A stretch of 64,000 nucleotides of DNA from Hybos culiciformis (lineage: Eukaryota; Arthropoda; Insecta; Diptera; Hybotidae). Under the pieces are notes generated by a model, which saw only the letters and a program-made list of their open reading frames with translations, was not told the origin of the DNA and ran no database searches. The position numbers and the translations under genes were made by a program. Positions within the stretch are counted from its first letter, which is position 1. Each line of letters starts with the position of its first letter. The DNA is taken from assembly GCA_964007475.1 (NCBI GenBank), contig OZ023274.1, positions 60,532,076-60,596,075 of the forward strand, in the 5' to 3' direction. This document shows positions 41,609 through 52,227 of the stretch, one piece after another.

Positions 41609-42044
41609 GTTCCAATTCGGCGGTTCTCCCCAGCATGTACCAGTGTGGACTGTGCCCACTTTTTAAACTGCACTCACACTGCAAGGAGAAAAGTCGATTT
41701 GGAACTTGTACTTGCATTGTTATTTTTATTGCCCGTACAATTTGAAATTCAAAATCGCAGCATGTACCAGTGTAGACTGTGCCTACATTTTAAACTGCAC
41801 TCACACTGTACGATGTTGAATTTCGTTTTGAAGGAAAAAGAGTTTTACAGTTCTCTTGAAACTTCTCCCCAGCATGTACCAGTGTGGACTGTGCCCACTT
41901 TTTAAACTGCACTCACACTGCAAGGAGAAGTTAAAAGAGAAATGTGAAGTTTTTTAGAAGAAGAAAAAAAAGTATAGCCTTAGAAAGAAAGTTTTTAGAA
42001 TATTTTTCTGAAAACTTTCACCCCAGCATGTACCAGTGTGGACT
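41609..42044 (-). repeat. Four long hairpins sharing one apical core
   Basis: A core of about 51 nt (CAGCATGTACCAGTGTGGAC... to ...CACTCACACTG, itself a stem-loop) occurs at 41631, 41758, 41870 and 42024. Copies 1 and 3 are identical; copy 2 has a few changes; copy 4 is cut by the inversion junction at about 42042. In each complete copy the core is flanked by its own long complementary arms, different in sequence between copies: GTTCCAATTCGG/CGATTTGGAAC (41609-41705); TTGAAATTCAAAATCG/CGATGTTGAATTTC (41735-41833); GTTCTCTTGAAACTTCTCC/GGAGAAGTTAAAAGAGAA (about 41836-41957). They lie in the gag leader. Confidence 0.8.
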
Positions 42045-43330
42045 CACCTCCAAAATTGGAGAAATTATCTCCACCATCAAAACCAAGAGTACCTGATAGC
42101 GAAGGACTAAATCCGCCTGCTATGCTTAAGGCAATTTTCGAGGGTGTAGAGGTGACACCAATAATAAAATCAGGCGTTAAATTTCGGGTACGAAAGCAAG
42201 GGCCAATTTCAGTTATACAGACGACTATAACTAATAAAAAGGCAGTCCTTACTTGCACAAAAACAGGAGCTGTAAAAATAATCTTTTTTGAAACAAATGA
42301 AGTAAAGATTTTTCCGGGTACCACCGAGAAACAAATTAGTTCCCATAAAAGAAAACGATACGAATAATGGTAAGCATGAAACTCTTAATCTCAAGGTCGG
42401 CTTCAAGCCCCATTTTACTTCCTAATTCTTTCTCTTTCTATCAAACCTTCTCCTATTTTTAGCCTCAATCGTACACCTTCTTCATGTACGATTGACCCTA
42501 TTTTGTTGCCGTGAAGGTTTAAGAAAAAACAAAAATACTAATAAAAGGTTTAAAAATCTGTTTAAAAATTTTTTTTATGCATAATAAAAATAAAACATGA
42601 AATTTTTTTTTAATCAAGTGCATATTGCACTTGCAACATAAATACATTGGTTTCATACGAATTTATGTTTTTATATATAAAAGAAATAAGTTCATATGAA
42701 ATCATTATAAAAAAAATAAAAATGCCTAATTAACAAATTTTTCCCTTTTATTTTTTTAAACCTACCAACAATTTGGTATGAAATTGTTTTTAGAATTAAC
42801 TACCGAAAAAAGTATAAAAACTTGGTAAATTCTAAATGCAATTTCATATTGAATTGTTGAATGACAACAAACAAAGGTAAAAAAAACCTTCCATGACCGG
42901 AGTTGTCTAGTCATGGCTCAGTAATATTCACTGGCCAAGATTGGACAACTCCCAATCTTTTTTTTTCTTGTCTTTAGGTGCTGGAGCTCATCATCCGAAA
43001 CTATGTGAAATTTATTTCACTAGCTTGGGATGATAGCACCAGCCAGGTTGGTATCAGAAGGGAGTAGTTTGACCACTCCTTCTGGTACAAAACCGCAAGC
43101 CTGCTTCTAGTGGAGGATTCTTGGCTCTAATCAAGAATCCAAAACTAGAACTAACCGATCGCCACCTGGATCTCCTGCTTCTGTGGAGAGTCTGAGGCCA
43201 GCAAAATGTGTTGGTCTAGATTCACCGTAGAGGAGGGAGATCCAGACCTTGACCAATGTGGTGATGTGCTCGGGTCATCCGATTTGGTGCCAAATCTCAA
43301 GTCAGCTTACGAGCGTGACTTTGGATTTGA
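42042..43330 (+). repeat. Inverted copy of 3' LTR plus fourth-ORF C-terminus
   Basis: Near-identical complement of about 30420-31705. It holds an unbroken copy of the last 105 or so codons of the fourth ORF (to 42367) and the whole LTR (42504-43330). The left junction falls inside the fourth leader hairpin, with ACT as shared bases. The right junction abuts the direct LTR copy, so that 42504-44046 is one large palindrome with an asymmetric centre near 43310-43331. Confidence 0.85.
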
Positions 43331-44046
43331 CACCAAATCGGATGACCCGAGCACATCACCACATTGGTCAAGGTCTGGATCTCCGTCCTCTACGGTGAAT
43401 CTAGACCAACACATTTTGCTGGCCTCAGACTCTCCACAGAAGCAGGAGATCCAGGTGGCGATCGGTTAGTTCTAGTTTTTGATTCTTGATTAGAGCCAAG
43501 AATCCTCCACTAGAAGCAGGCTTGCGGTTTTGTACCAGAAGGAGTGGTCAAACTACTCCAGCACCTAAAGACAAGAAAAAAAAAGATTGGGAGTTGTCCA
43601 ATCTTGGCCAGTGAATATTACTGAGCCATGACTAGACAACTCCGGTCATGGAAGGTTTTTTTTACCTTTGTTTGTTGTCATTCAACAATTCAATATGAAA
43701 TTGCATTTAGAATTTACCAAGTTTTTATACTTTTTTCGGTAGTTAATTCTAAAAACAATTTCATACCAAATTGTTGGTAGGTTTAAAAAAATAAAAGGGA
43801 AAAATTTGTTAATTAGGCATTTTTATTTTTTTTATATTGATTTCATATGAACTTATTTCTTTTATATATAAAAAAATAAATTCGTATGAAACCAATGTAT
43901 TTATGTTGCAAGGTTGCAAGTGCAATATGCACTTGATTAAAAAAAAATTTCATGTTTTATTTTTATTATGCATAAAAAAAATTTTTAAACAGATTTTTAA
44001 ACCTTTTATTAGTATTTTTGTTTTTTCTTAAACCTTCACGGCAACA
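43331..44046 (-). repeat. LTR, direct (outer, 5') copy
   Basis: Matches 30462-31247 with a 78-bp deletion (at 43560, between short CTCC repeats) and an 8-bp duplication of GTTGCAAG near 43910. It ends GGCAACA at 44046 (TGTTGCC in element sense). The flank beyond is unrelated to that of the 3' LTR. Confidence 0.8.
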
Positions 44047-44164
44047 GAACCTCACTTATTTCCAATTTTATGACCTGAAATTTTAGGTAAGTAAATTCAT
44101 TATTTAAAAATATATTATTTTTTTGAAATAGGTTATTTTCAAATTTATATTTTTTTAGTTCTTT

Positions 44165-44345
44165 CAAGATTTACACTTTCAGAGATCAGTTCAAAATCAG
44201 AACAACGAAACGAATAACAAATCACCTACCTGACTGCCTGCCTTCATAAGCTGAAACCTGGCGTGACCTTTATCAAATAAATCTGAATTTGTTGGTAAGT
44301 GAATCTATTTTTTCAATAAAAATATATTTTAAAAATATTATTGTT
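44165..44345 (+). repeat. Interspersed repeat S, copy 2
   Basis: Second copy of the repeat at 25145-25335. It is followed at 44350-44390 by a GTGTGACTGTAGTGTGAGCA stretch that recurs at 45740-45762. Confidence 0.65.
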
Positions 44346-45765
44346 TGTTAGTATAAAATTGTGTGTGACTGTAGTGTGAGCAATCTTCTCTTGGGTTGTC
44401 ACAATCCAACATAAATTAAAAGCCCTCTATTAAAAAAAAAACAATACATTCACAGCATCTCGTAGGCATAAAAATCATAACAAATGTATGAAACTACATG
44501 AGATTTCCTAAACAAAACCTAAAGATTAATCTGTAAAATGGGATTAAAAGCAAAAAAAAAAACACAATTTAATTATTATATGTAATTTATTATAGGATTA
44601 ATATTAATTTTTAAGAAAAAAAACCGTATTGGTTTAAATAAAAATTTTCATAAATCGAGCAAATTTAGTCAATAAATTTTTTTCTTCCTGTTAAAGTAAA
44701 GAATTTTTTTTTTTCATAATTTCTAGGTTTTAGCTACCTTATATACCTAATTATTCTTTAATTTTAATAGTTTTGCAATTAAAGTTTATTTTGTAGGTAT
44801 AAACTAAGTACTTAGTTTATACCTACAAAATAATGTAGGTATAAACTAAGATAGCTTTTATTATAGGTTTTGGATAAAGTTCAGTTAACATGTACAATCC
44901 CGATTTTTCTGCGACCTGTTGGAGTCGTAGCGACAGTACCCAAACCCTCAAATCCAAGAAGTTTTTCAACGATAAACCCCCATTTCAGAGATTTGACCCT
45001 CCAAAGTATTCATATGTCAAGTACACGTATACCTAACAGGTAAGATCAGTACATTAAAACTACCAACCAACGATACTCGAAGCCCGAAAGAAGAAAACTT
45101 TAAAAGGTTTGGATATAAGGCAAGGCGAACCGCCTTTACTCTCTCACCAAGTTTCGACAAAATCGGACGTCAAGTGTATTTACGTGGCTGTTTTCCTATC
45201 TACCTTCAACCTACACCAAAAAAACGTTTTTTTTTAAATTAAATTTTTGTATTTATTTATTATTCCAAAATTTGTTTCGATTTTTATCACAATCATTTTT
45301 ATTTTATTTTTTATTTATTGCAATCATTTATTGAAAATTATTTTTAATTTATTTTTATAAAAATATTTTAAAATAATAAAGAAAAAACTACACCCAGCCA
45401 AAATCCACATGTAAGGTGAGAAAAAAATAGTCCTAGGAAGGTTTTTTATTTTTATTTTGTTTTAAAAATTAATTTTTTCACTGAATTTAAAAAAAAATAT
45501 GTTTTTTAATATTTAATCTTTACGAATATTTAATTTTAAATATTTAAATATTTTTAAAAATTGAAATAAAAAGTCAGCAAAAATCACGCACGTCCATCGC
45601 CCGAATAAAAATTTTAAAACTAGTGGGAATTTTTTATTTATTATCCCTACGAAAAGTTTTGTTTACATTTGAACTACACGGCTGATTACCTTAGTGTGGG
45701 TGATGGTTGTAATCTATATAAAAGTTAGTATTAAATCGTGTGTGACTGTAGTGTGAGCAATCTTA
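44346..45765. other. No gene; 48-bp perfect palindrome at 44786-44833
   Basis: 44786-44833 is a perfect 48-bp palindrome with centre AAGTACTT (half: ATTTTGTAGGTATAAACTAAG). A third half-copy, TGTAGGTATAAACTAAG, follows at 44834. 44880-45230 is a GC-richer patch without coding frame, probably a transposon fragment. Confidence 0.7.
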
Positions 45766-45771
45766 TAACTT

Positions 45772-46165
45772 ATTTCCATTAGTGGAATATTTGTGGGATA
45801 TTCAGTTTCCCGGAATATTTCAGGTAAATGCCCATATAAAAATAAATTCCTGTATTTCTATTTCCCTTTTTCATATTCCACTTAAGTTAGGGTTCGGATT
45901 CCAAATTTATCAAAAAAAGTACATTTTTAGGTACTTTTTTAAATTATTTTTTGGTTGGTCAGAAATTTTTTTGTCAAAGTGACAACAAAATAAATAAAAA
46001 AGCGTAAATAAATTTTTTTTTGTATGAAAAAGTAATAAAAAAAAAATTATTTAATTTATTTTTTTTTTAAATGCAATATATTCCACTTCGTATTCCACTT
46101 AATGTAATGGAAACGGCAAGTGAAATATCGGAATTTATGTGGGATATATTGGGTGAATGGAAATA
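45772..46165. mobile_element. MITE with TATTTCCATT termini
   Basis: About 394 bp. Left end TATTTCCATTAGTGGAATA, right end complement of TATTTCCATT with further shared GTGGGATAT and GGAAT blocks. Internal TTCCACTTAA motifs recur near both ends. The target duplication could not be fixed. Confidence 0.6.
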
Positions 46166-46189
46166 GCTTATTATGTTGTAATCTATATA

Positions 46190-46420
46190 AAACTCTGTTA
46201 CGACTACGCTCCTAAACCGCTCAACCGACCGTTTTCAAACCAGGTCGGAGGTTTTTATAGAATATTTAAAATTTGATTGGCCTCCTACCCATCAACCCTG
46301 CGGTAGGACTTCACAAGTTCGTCCGATTTCATTCAAATTTGCTACACAATTGGCCTCCTACCCAGCGACCCTGGGGGAGGACTTCACAAGTTCGTCCGAT
46401 TTCATTCAAATTTTCTCACA
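46190..46420 (+). repeat. Helitron-like fragment with a tandem duplication
   Basis: Starts with AATCTATATAAAACTCTGTT and CTCCTAAACCGCTCAACCGA, the style of insect Helitron ends. A 70-bp unit (GGCCTCCTACCCA...TCCGATTTCATTCAAATTT) is then duplicated in tandem at 46276-46343 and 46349-46415. No Rep/helicase coding. Confidence 0.4.
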
Positions 46421-46559
46421 TTTAAACATTATTTCTTAACAATAAATTCGGTTCGGGATTATTTTCTAATTTTTAGCGCATTTTTACAATAAAACAATAA
46501 AATCGTTTAACTTAAAAATATGTGTTTATTTTTAAGTTTTCTTCAAAACTGACAAATGC

Positions 46560-47250
46560 AGGGCCGGCTTAGGAGCGGAGCAGATGTGGAAAATGCATAG
46601 GGCGCCATCATTTAGGGGCGGCAAATTAACCGACATTTTTTTTACGCTTTTTTTAATTTTATTTAAATAATTTAAAAAAATATTAAAAATTATAAAATGT
46701 TATAATATATATTAATAATTTGGCTAATTTTAATACAAAATATACATAAGGAATAATAATAAATATTTTGGATATCTTTAGCTGTTTACAAGTTTTTTCA
46801 TCCATATGGTTTGAGAGAGTTCGACCTAAATTCATATGGTTTGAGTATGTATAAATTCCATATGGTTTGAGTTTGAGCTAAAAATTACTACATTATGATT
46901 TTCTTATTTATAGGTTTTATTTTATTGTTAATGGATTTAAATCTTAAATGTTAAATAAAAATAATGAACTCTTAAGTATTAAATAAAAATAATGAACTCT
47001 TAAATATAAATTAAAAATATAAATAACTCTTAAATATTAAATAAATATATTTATACATTTTTCCCAGTATTTTTATTATTAAAAAATTTAAGAAATAATA
47101 TGGGGGCGGAAAAATGTATATGTGCACAGGGCGTCACAACTGTTGAGCAAATGTATAATAATTATATAGTGTCAAATTTGCAGTACATCAAACTTTAAAT
47201 ATTTACATCAGCTTTATTTGACCCAAAAATTATATGCATAAGAATTCAAT
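46560..47250. other. No gene; short repeats, possible hAT fragment
   Basis: 46562-46577 (CAGGGCCGGCTTAGG) resembles a hAT terminus without partner. CATATGGTTTGAG occurs three times at 46804-46870. AATAATGAACTCTTAA-like units repeat at 46955-47040. Confidence 0.35.
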
Positions 47251-47256
47251 GCGTTA

Positions 47257-47445
47257 ATGGACCATATTATATTTATCTTAGATATAATGCATTCTGATTC
47301 TAACTCCATTACTTCAATTCATGAAGATCAATATTCAGACCGAGATCTATATTCTGAATCAGATAAAGATGATGAACGTTCTGATTTCAACGATTACTCC
47401 AACTTTATTTCAAAATGGCAAAATGTTGAAAAAATTAAGCAGTAG
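47257..47445 (+). CDS. Short acidic open frame, possible first exon of the hAT gene
   Basis: 62 codons rich in Asp/Ser/Glu (S-D-S-N-S, E-S-D-K-D-D-E-R-S-D). No domain is visible. It lies 1.7 kb upstream of a BED-finger/hAT transposase relic on the same strand, with a Harbinger-like insertion between, so it may be its acidic N-terminus. Weak. Confidence 0.25.
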   Translation: MDHIIFILDIMHSDSNSITSIHEDQYSDRDLYSESDKDDERSDFNDYSNFISKWQNVEKIKQ

Positions 47446-47889
47446 TTCTCCATACAATTAATAAATTGTAAACAAGTTTCATTAACTAAGTTTATTTCTC
47501 TTGTTTGGAAATATTTCGGGATTCTGAAGTTCAATTCAAAAACAATATTTGTAAATCGATATTTTTGTAATAATTGTTTAGAAAATGCAATATTTTTCAG
47601 GTATGTTATTATAACTTTTTAAGTTTTTAAGATCTGAAAAATTATTTTTGAAATTTAAAATAGATTACAAAACCTTAGAATATGATCTTCGATGGAAAAA
47701 TTTGGTAGGTTATTAATTCAGGACTATGAAAATTTCCTGAAACTTTATAAATTTATATTTTTTTGGGATTGGTGTTTGTGCTGTTTATTATATTATATAG
47801 TTTGTCTTCAAATTTTTCCTTATAAGTAGTTCTTTTTTTCATTAACTTTCATTTTATTTACTAATCTATTAGTTCCTTTTGAGTCTTTA

Positions 47890-49093
47890 GGCTGTATTCT
47901 ACTGTCTGTACAATGCACAGATATCTGCTCAAAAAAATGTGCTCAAAAAATGAACAAATTCGACTCTATACAAATTGTTTTGTTCAATGTGTTCCATTGT
48001 CTGTGCAATTGAGCAAATTTTTATCTGTATAATGTATGCACAAACAAATGTCTGTACATAGAGTTTGTTCATATATTTCATTGTCTGCTCGCATAAAGTA
48101 TGTACAATGAAAAAAAAAAGTTTGTTCAATTGGAAATCAAAATTTATAAATATAATGTATACTTTTTAAAAATTATATCATTAGGAATTTTTTTTTTATA
48201 AATTATTAACTTGAAAATTCATCACGAAATCACGAACGAAGCTCCACCTCTTTAATTAATTTTAAAATTTCATCTGCCGTCCAAGATTGAGTTATTTTTG
48301 CCCGCATTTGGACACGCTTGGCCTTTGCAGCTGTTTTTCCATTAATTTGTTTATTCGTCATTTGAGAATAATTTTCAGCTTTTTCTTCCTCGTCAAAGGC
48401 GTCGAAAGCATCAAAAATTTGTTTTTCCATTATGTATAACGTTTTCACTTATTAAATTTTTTTTTTCTGATTTATATCATGAACTATATAATGACACTTG
48501 TATTGCGGTACTTAGTGCGTTCATTTATAAAATATTGAAGTTGCTTAAAAAAATAAAGTTGGAAATTCACTCCTTTTTAAATTTTTCGAAAATTTTTTTC
48601 ACCATCAGCGCAACGCGTTTCTTGACATCAAAGACTTTTGCCACCTCATTACATCTTTTAATATAATAAATATTCAAGAGACATAACATTTTTATTTTTT
48701 GCAAGTTTTGAACAGGAAAATTTTCTTTTCAGTATAATGCCCAGACCCATCCTACTCTAAAAAAAAGCGAACCGTTCTAAAAAAGGCTTAAATTTAAAAA
48801 TAAAATAAATATTATCATGAATTTATTTAAAAAAAAATCAAAACATATAAAAAAGTTTGCTCTGCAGTTTGTTTTGTATGAGCAGACTTTTTCATCTGCT
48901 CAAAATTGAACAAATCGTTTGTACAGATACGATTAACAATGATTCCACCCTTTGTACAATGTACATATTTTTGTATGTACAAAATTGTACAGACAACAAT
49001 GAGCAAACTAATTTGATGATTCCACTATCTGTGCAATGTTTGTGACGTTTTTGAGCAAATATCTGTGCATTGAACAGACAGTGGAATGAAGCC
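47890..49093. mobile_element. Harbinger-like element with TTTA flanks
   Basis: 1204 bp. Left end GGCTGTATTCTACTGTCTGT and right end complement GGCTTCATTCCACTGTCTGT, continuing CAATGCACAGATAT on both sides: inverted repeats near 45 bp. TTTA flanks both ends (47886-47889, 49094-49097). Subterminal motifs of the type TGT(A/G)CAATG and GAGCAAA recur many times. It retains part of a Myb/MADF-like gene on the minus strand. The 4-bp flank differs from the usual 3-bp Harbinger duplication. Confidence 0.7.
48230..48448 (-). CDS. Partial Myb/SANT-like protein of the Harbinger-like element
   Basis: 72 codons from ATG 48448. An acidic start (F-D-A-F-D-E-E-E-K-A) and Lys/Arg-rich middle lead to W-T-A-D-E-I-L-K-L-I-K-E-V-E, which looks like the first helix of a Myb/SANT DNA-binding domain. 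The frame stops before helices 2 and 3. Harbinger elements typically carry a separate Myb-like gene beside the transposase, so this is probably the remnant of it. An internally deleted gene, not functional. Confidence 0.45.
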   Translation of the reverse strand: MKTLYIMEKQIFDAFDAFDEEEKAENYSQMTNKQINGKTAAKAKRVQMRAKITQSWTADEILKLIKEVELRS

Positions 49094-49115
49094 TTTATGC
49101 TTTAATGTTCGTTGT

Positions 49116-50480
49116 ACAAATTTGATTTCTAAACGTTATTTAGCAAACTTTTACCTTTTTTCTTTGCTTTACTTAGTTATAAGAAAAATGTATCCACAAC
49201 TAATTACGGCAAACATCTTGAAGACAAACATCAATTAGATCTTGTGAAAAAACGAACAATTTTTACTCAAAGAACTTTGAAAGAAATTTATTGTCCTAAA
49301 ACAAGTTCTTCTTCAAATTTGAATAAACCAAATTTACAAAAATTTGATTTAAGTAAAAAATTGGCGGTTTTTGTGGCTGAGTCTTCAACTTTTTATTTTA
49401 ATTTCATGAATTCCGATGCGTTCAATTTCCAAAAAAAAAAGTAATTTAATACCACATTCAAATACCTTAAGAACAGGAGGTTTAGATTTTATTGCAAATG
49501 CTGCTATAAATGCTATTAAAAATGAAATTAAAAGCGACAATCCGAATGCACTTTCTATTAAAATGGATTTTTGGACAGATAATGTGAACCGTTTTTCTTA
49601 CGTAAATTATTCAGTTTAATATTCGAAAAATTTTAAGATAATAACCTTCGATTTAAAAACATCGTTATTTGAACCATTAAAAACAGCTGCAAATATTTTA
49701 AGTGACATTATAAATTTTCTTAACGAATTTGATTTAAGTAATAGACGATTGATTTTCGTAACTGATCAAGAAGCCAATAGTATTGCTGCACTAAAATTGC
49801 TACAAAATACTCCTGGACTTAAAATTTTAATAATATCTTGTTTGCTCATGGACCTCACAATCTAATTTATACGGTTATTTTCCAGTCAAGAACATATACA
49901 GACGGAGCTATCAATGAGATTAACCTTAAGCTCGAATCCATGTTTAACAAATTGATATATCGACATTCTGATTTATTAAAAATACAAACAAAAAATCGAA
50001 CCATTAATATTATGGAAATTATTGAAACAGCTGAAGTTTTAACCAGAATTTTGATTACAAAAACTTACAAAATTTACTAAATGCAAGTCCAACTCCAGGA
50101 ATGTTGAAAAATTCTAATTCTACTAGATGGAATTCAACATATTGTATATTAAAAAGTTTCATAGATAATGCAGAAAATTATAACATTTTATTAAAAAAAT
50201 TATCTCTAGATCATTCACATTTAAAACGCGAGGAGTTAAAAGTATTAAAGGAAATGAAAGAAATACTTGAGGTTTTCGTTTCTGCGTCAAAAATTTTATA
50301 AGGTTATCTGTACCCAACATTATACATGGTAGTTCTTTTTTTCGAAACCATAAAAGAAAAGATAGATGATCTTAACTTGAGTGTGCAATATGGTTCTAGC
50401 ATCAGCGTCACTAGAAGATGGCAAGAAAAAATAGGCGAAAGGCTTCAAATTGAAGAAATTCATGTTTGTGCAGTTTGTTT
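49116..50480 (+). pseudogene. hAT transposase, degraded
   Basis: Pieces in several frames line up: a BED-finger end near 49185-49235 (T-T-N-Y-G-K-H-L-E-D-K-H); 49440-49619 with K-M-D-F-W-T-D-N, the first catalytic Asp region; 49690-49860 with F-V-T-D-Q-E-A-N-S, the second Asp region, and an A-H-G-P-H-N segment; 50101-50301 with S-T-R-W-N-S-T-Y, the hAT signature, and L-K-E-M-K-E-I-L-E-V-F; then an R-R-W-Q-E-K segment near 50415. The C-terminal dimerisation region is missing because a LINE interrupts at about 50503. Frame changes and stops show it is inactive. Confidence 0.75.
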
Positions 50481-50502
50481 TTAAATTTTATTTCAATTTT
50501 AT

Positions 50503-51655
50503 TTAAATCAATGGGTCTAGGGTCAGCCTTTGCCAACTGGATCAGCAACTTTTTGTCTGGTCGTTCTATTCGTGCTGTTGTGGATGGGTACCAGTCACAT
50601 ATTTTTAATATCAATTCCGGTGTACCACAAGGGTGTGTTCTCTCCCCAACCCTCTTTTTAATTTTCATCGACGATCTTCTGAAATCAACACTCAACCCGA
50701 TCCACAGCTTCGCCGATTACAGTAACCTGGTAGCATGCTACGATTTTATTAATAGGAAATCAGCATCTTCAAATGCTGTTGCTACGAAACGTAATTTTCT
50801 ACAAAGTAGCATAAATCACGACCTTTCCAAAATTTCACAATGGGGTCTTCTCAACAGAGTTGAGTTCAACGCATCCAAAATCCAATGCTGCCTAATTTCT
50901 AGAAAACTGTCATCTTTTGATCCCCAATTTTCTTTTCAAGGCGAAAGTATTGGACATTTTGGAAGCCTAGACATTTTAGGCTCGAAAATAACTTCCGATC
51001 TAAGTTGGAAGGATCATATTTTCGAAACGGCAAAAAACGCAGCGAAATGTCTTGGTTTTCTAAAAAGATGTAAACAATACTTTTCCCCCTCTGATCTTTT
51101 AAATATTTACAAATCCGAAATTAGAATATAATTCGCATATATGGGCTGGTGCTCCTAAAACCCATCTTGAGTACCTGGACAAAGTTCAGAGAAGGGCTAT
51201 TAGATTGATCAACGATCACCAAACCACCAACTCTTTAACATCACTCAATCAACGTCGCAATGTAAGTTCACTTTCAATTTTTTATAAATACCTTGTTGGA
51301 ACGGATACGTGTTCCCTGGAAGTAAAGGCCCTACTTCCTCCACTTCAAGTATTTTCACGCCAAACTCGTACCGCTTCAACGTCACATCCATATTTCGTCA
51401 AAATTCCCAAATGTGAGAACGAGTTTTCAGTTCGCACCTCGAGAATGTGGAATGCTCTCCCATTAAAATTGTTCCCGACAGCTGGCGCACGTTTGACTTA
51501 CGGCTTTAAGAAAAGTGTACATGATTACCTACTAACTATCCCACTTTTAAATCCCGTCTAAACTTCCTTTCCATTATCAAATCCATGCTTCTTTAAGCAT
51601 AAAAGGTGTCCCACCTACTAATTTGGTAACTTTAATAAAAAAAAAAAAAAAAAAT
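50503..51655 (+). mobile_element. 5'-truncated LINE copy 2, same family as 20685-22317
   Basis: The match starts AATCAATGGGTCTAGGGTCA and runs to the poly(A) run at about 51637-51654, after AATAAA. It is shorter at the 5' end than copy 1 and inserted into the hAT relic. An 11-bp deletion near 51115 relative to copy 1 breaks the frame. Confidence 0.85.
50508..51561 (+). pseudogene. LINE reverse transcriptase fragment, broken
   Basis: The frame to 51131 carries S-G-V-P-Q-G-C-V-L-S and the active-site block, which here reads F-A-D-Y instead of F-A-D-D, so the second catalytic Asp is lost. The 11-bp deletion near 51115 shifts the frame. The C-terminal domain continues open at 51205-51561 (W-N-A-L-P-L-K-L) with a small internal deletion near 51415. 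No activity expected. Confidence 0.8.
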
Positions 51656-51967
51656 TCGAAAAGGAAATAAACTAAATAAATATTAACAACAAAATCAGTT
51701 AATTCTGTTTTGTACATTTTTTTAATTCTATATGGTTTTTTTTTTCGTTTTTTGCTTTCCACACATCGTTAGTATTTTGTTATGTGTGTGTAGTATCGCT
51801 ATTTTATTTTCGTAAATATATGCTATATGCTACAACGTCTTATATTTCCCTGCTTTTATATTTGTTTTTACTTTTTTACATATGATACTACATTCTGTGG
51901 TTATTACCCCTCTTTTGACTTTTCGTTACATAGGACATACTATATTCTGTCTTCTTTTTTACCCTAT
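51656..51967. other. No gene; target-site DNA of the LTR element
   Basis: AT-rich. The CTAT at 51964-51967 is the left copy of the 4-bp duplication of the retrotransposon that follows. Confidence 0.5.
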
Positions 51968-52212
51968 TGTAATGCCCCCTTATCATTATGTACATGATAC
52001 TATATACATTGTATATTATAAGCTCTCTTTCTCTTATTATTATTATTCGTTAAGTTATCATAGTATTAGTTAATAAGAAAGTATAAGACATGTCTAGGTA
52101 CTTAGTTTTAAGTCAGTTTATAATCACTTCTTAAATAGTAAACATATAATAAATAAGTCTGAAGTTTAACCACCTGTTGTTTTTTATTAAAAGATACCCT
52201 AGTGGTATCACA
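51968..52212 (+). repeat. 5' LTR
   Basis: Starts TGTAATGCCCCCTTATC and ends GTGGTATCACA. 245 bp, the same length as the 3' LTR. Confidence 0.95.
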
Positions 52213-52227
52213 TGGCGACCGTGACAG
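52213..52227 (+). promoter_or_regulatory. Primer-binding site, tRNA-Arg type
   Basis: TGGCGACCGTGACAG lies immediately after the CA end of the 5' LTR. This is the sequence known from 412/mdg1 elements that pairs with the 3' end of tRNA-Arg. Confidence 0.9.

Larger units (their letters stand above)
30422..44046 (-). mobile_element. Osvaldo/Ulysses-like env-bearing LTR retroelement, 5' end rearranged
   Basis: Minus-strand order is gag (41299-39008), protease (about 39010-38403), pol (38401-35639), env-like (34456-32141), a fourth ORF (31911-31384), then the 3' LTR. At the 5' side, a direct LTR copy lies at 43331-44046, but between it and gag sits an inverted copy of the 3' LTR plus the adjoining coding end (42042-43330). 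No target duplication was found, and the LTR outer end at the low-coordinate side is not fixed. Lineage is suggested by pol motifs (for example G-L-C-N-A-A-Q-R-M-C) and by gene content; this should be tested by phylogeny. Confidence 0.8.

Noticed and set aside
41645..41905. 86-codon plus-strand frame in the gag leader
   Set aside because: Created by the repeated hairpin cores, antisense to the element.
43206..43469. 87-codon open frame
   Set aside because: Spans the centre of the LTR palindrome; both halves are the same noncoding sequence read in two orientations.
45040..45230. SINE or Helitron body
   Set aside because: GC-richer patch with no recognised boxes, ends or repeats in the window; left unassigned.
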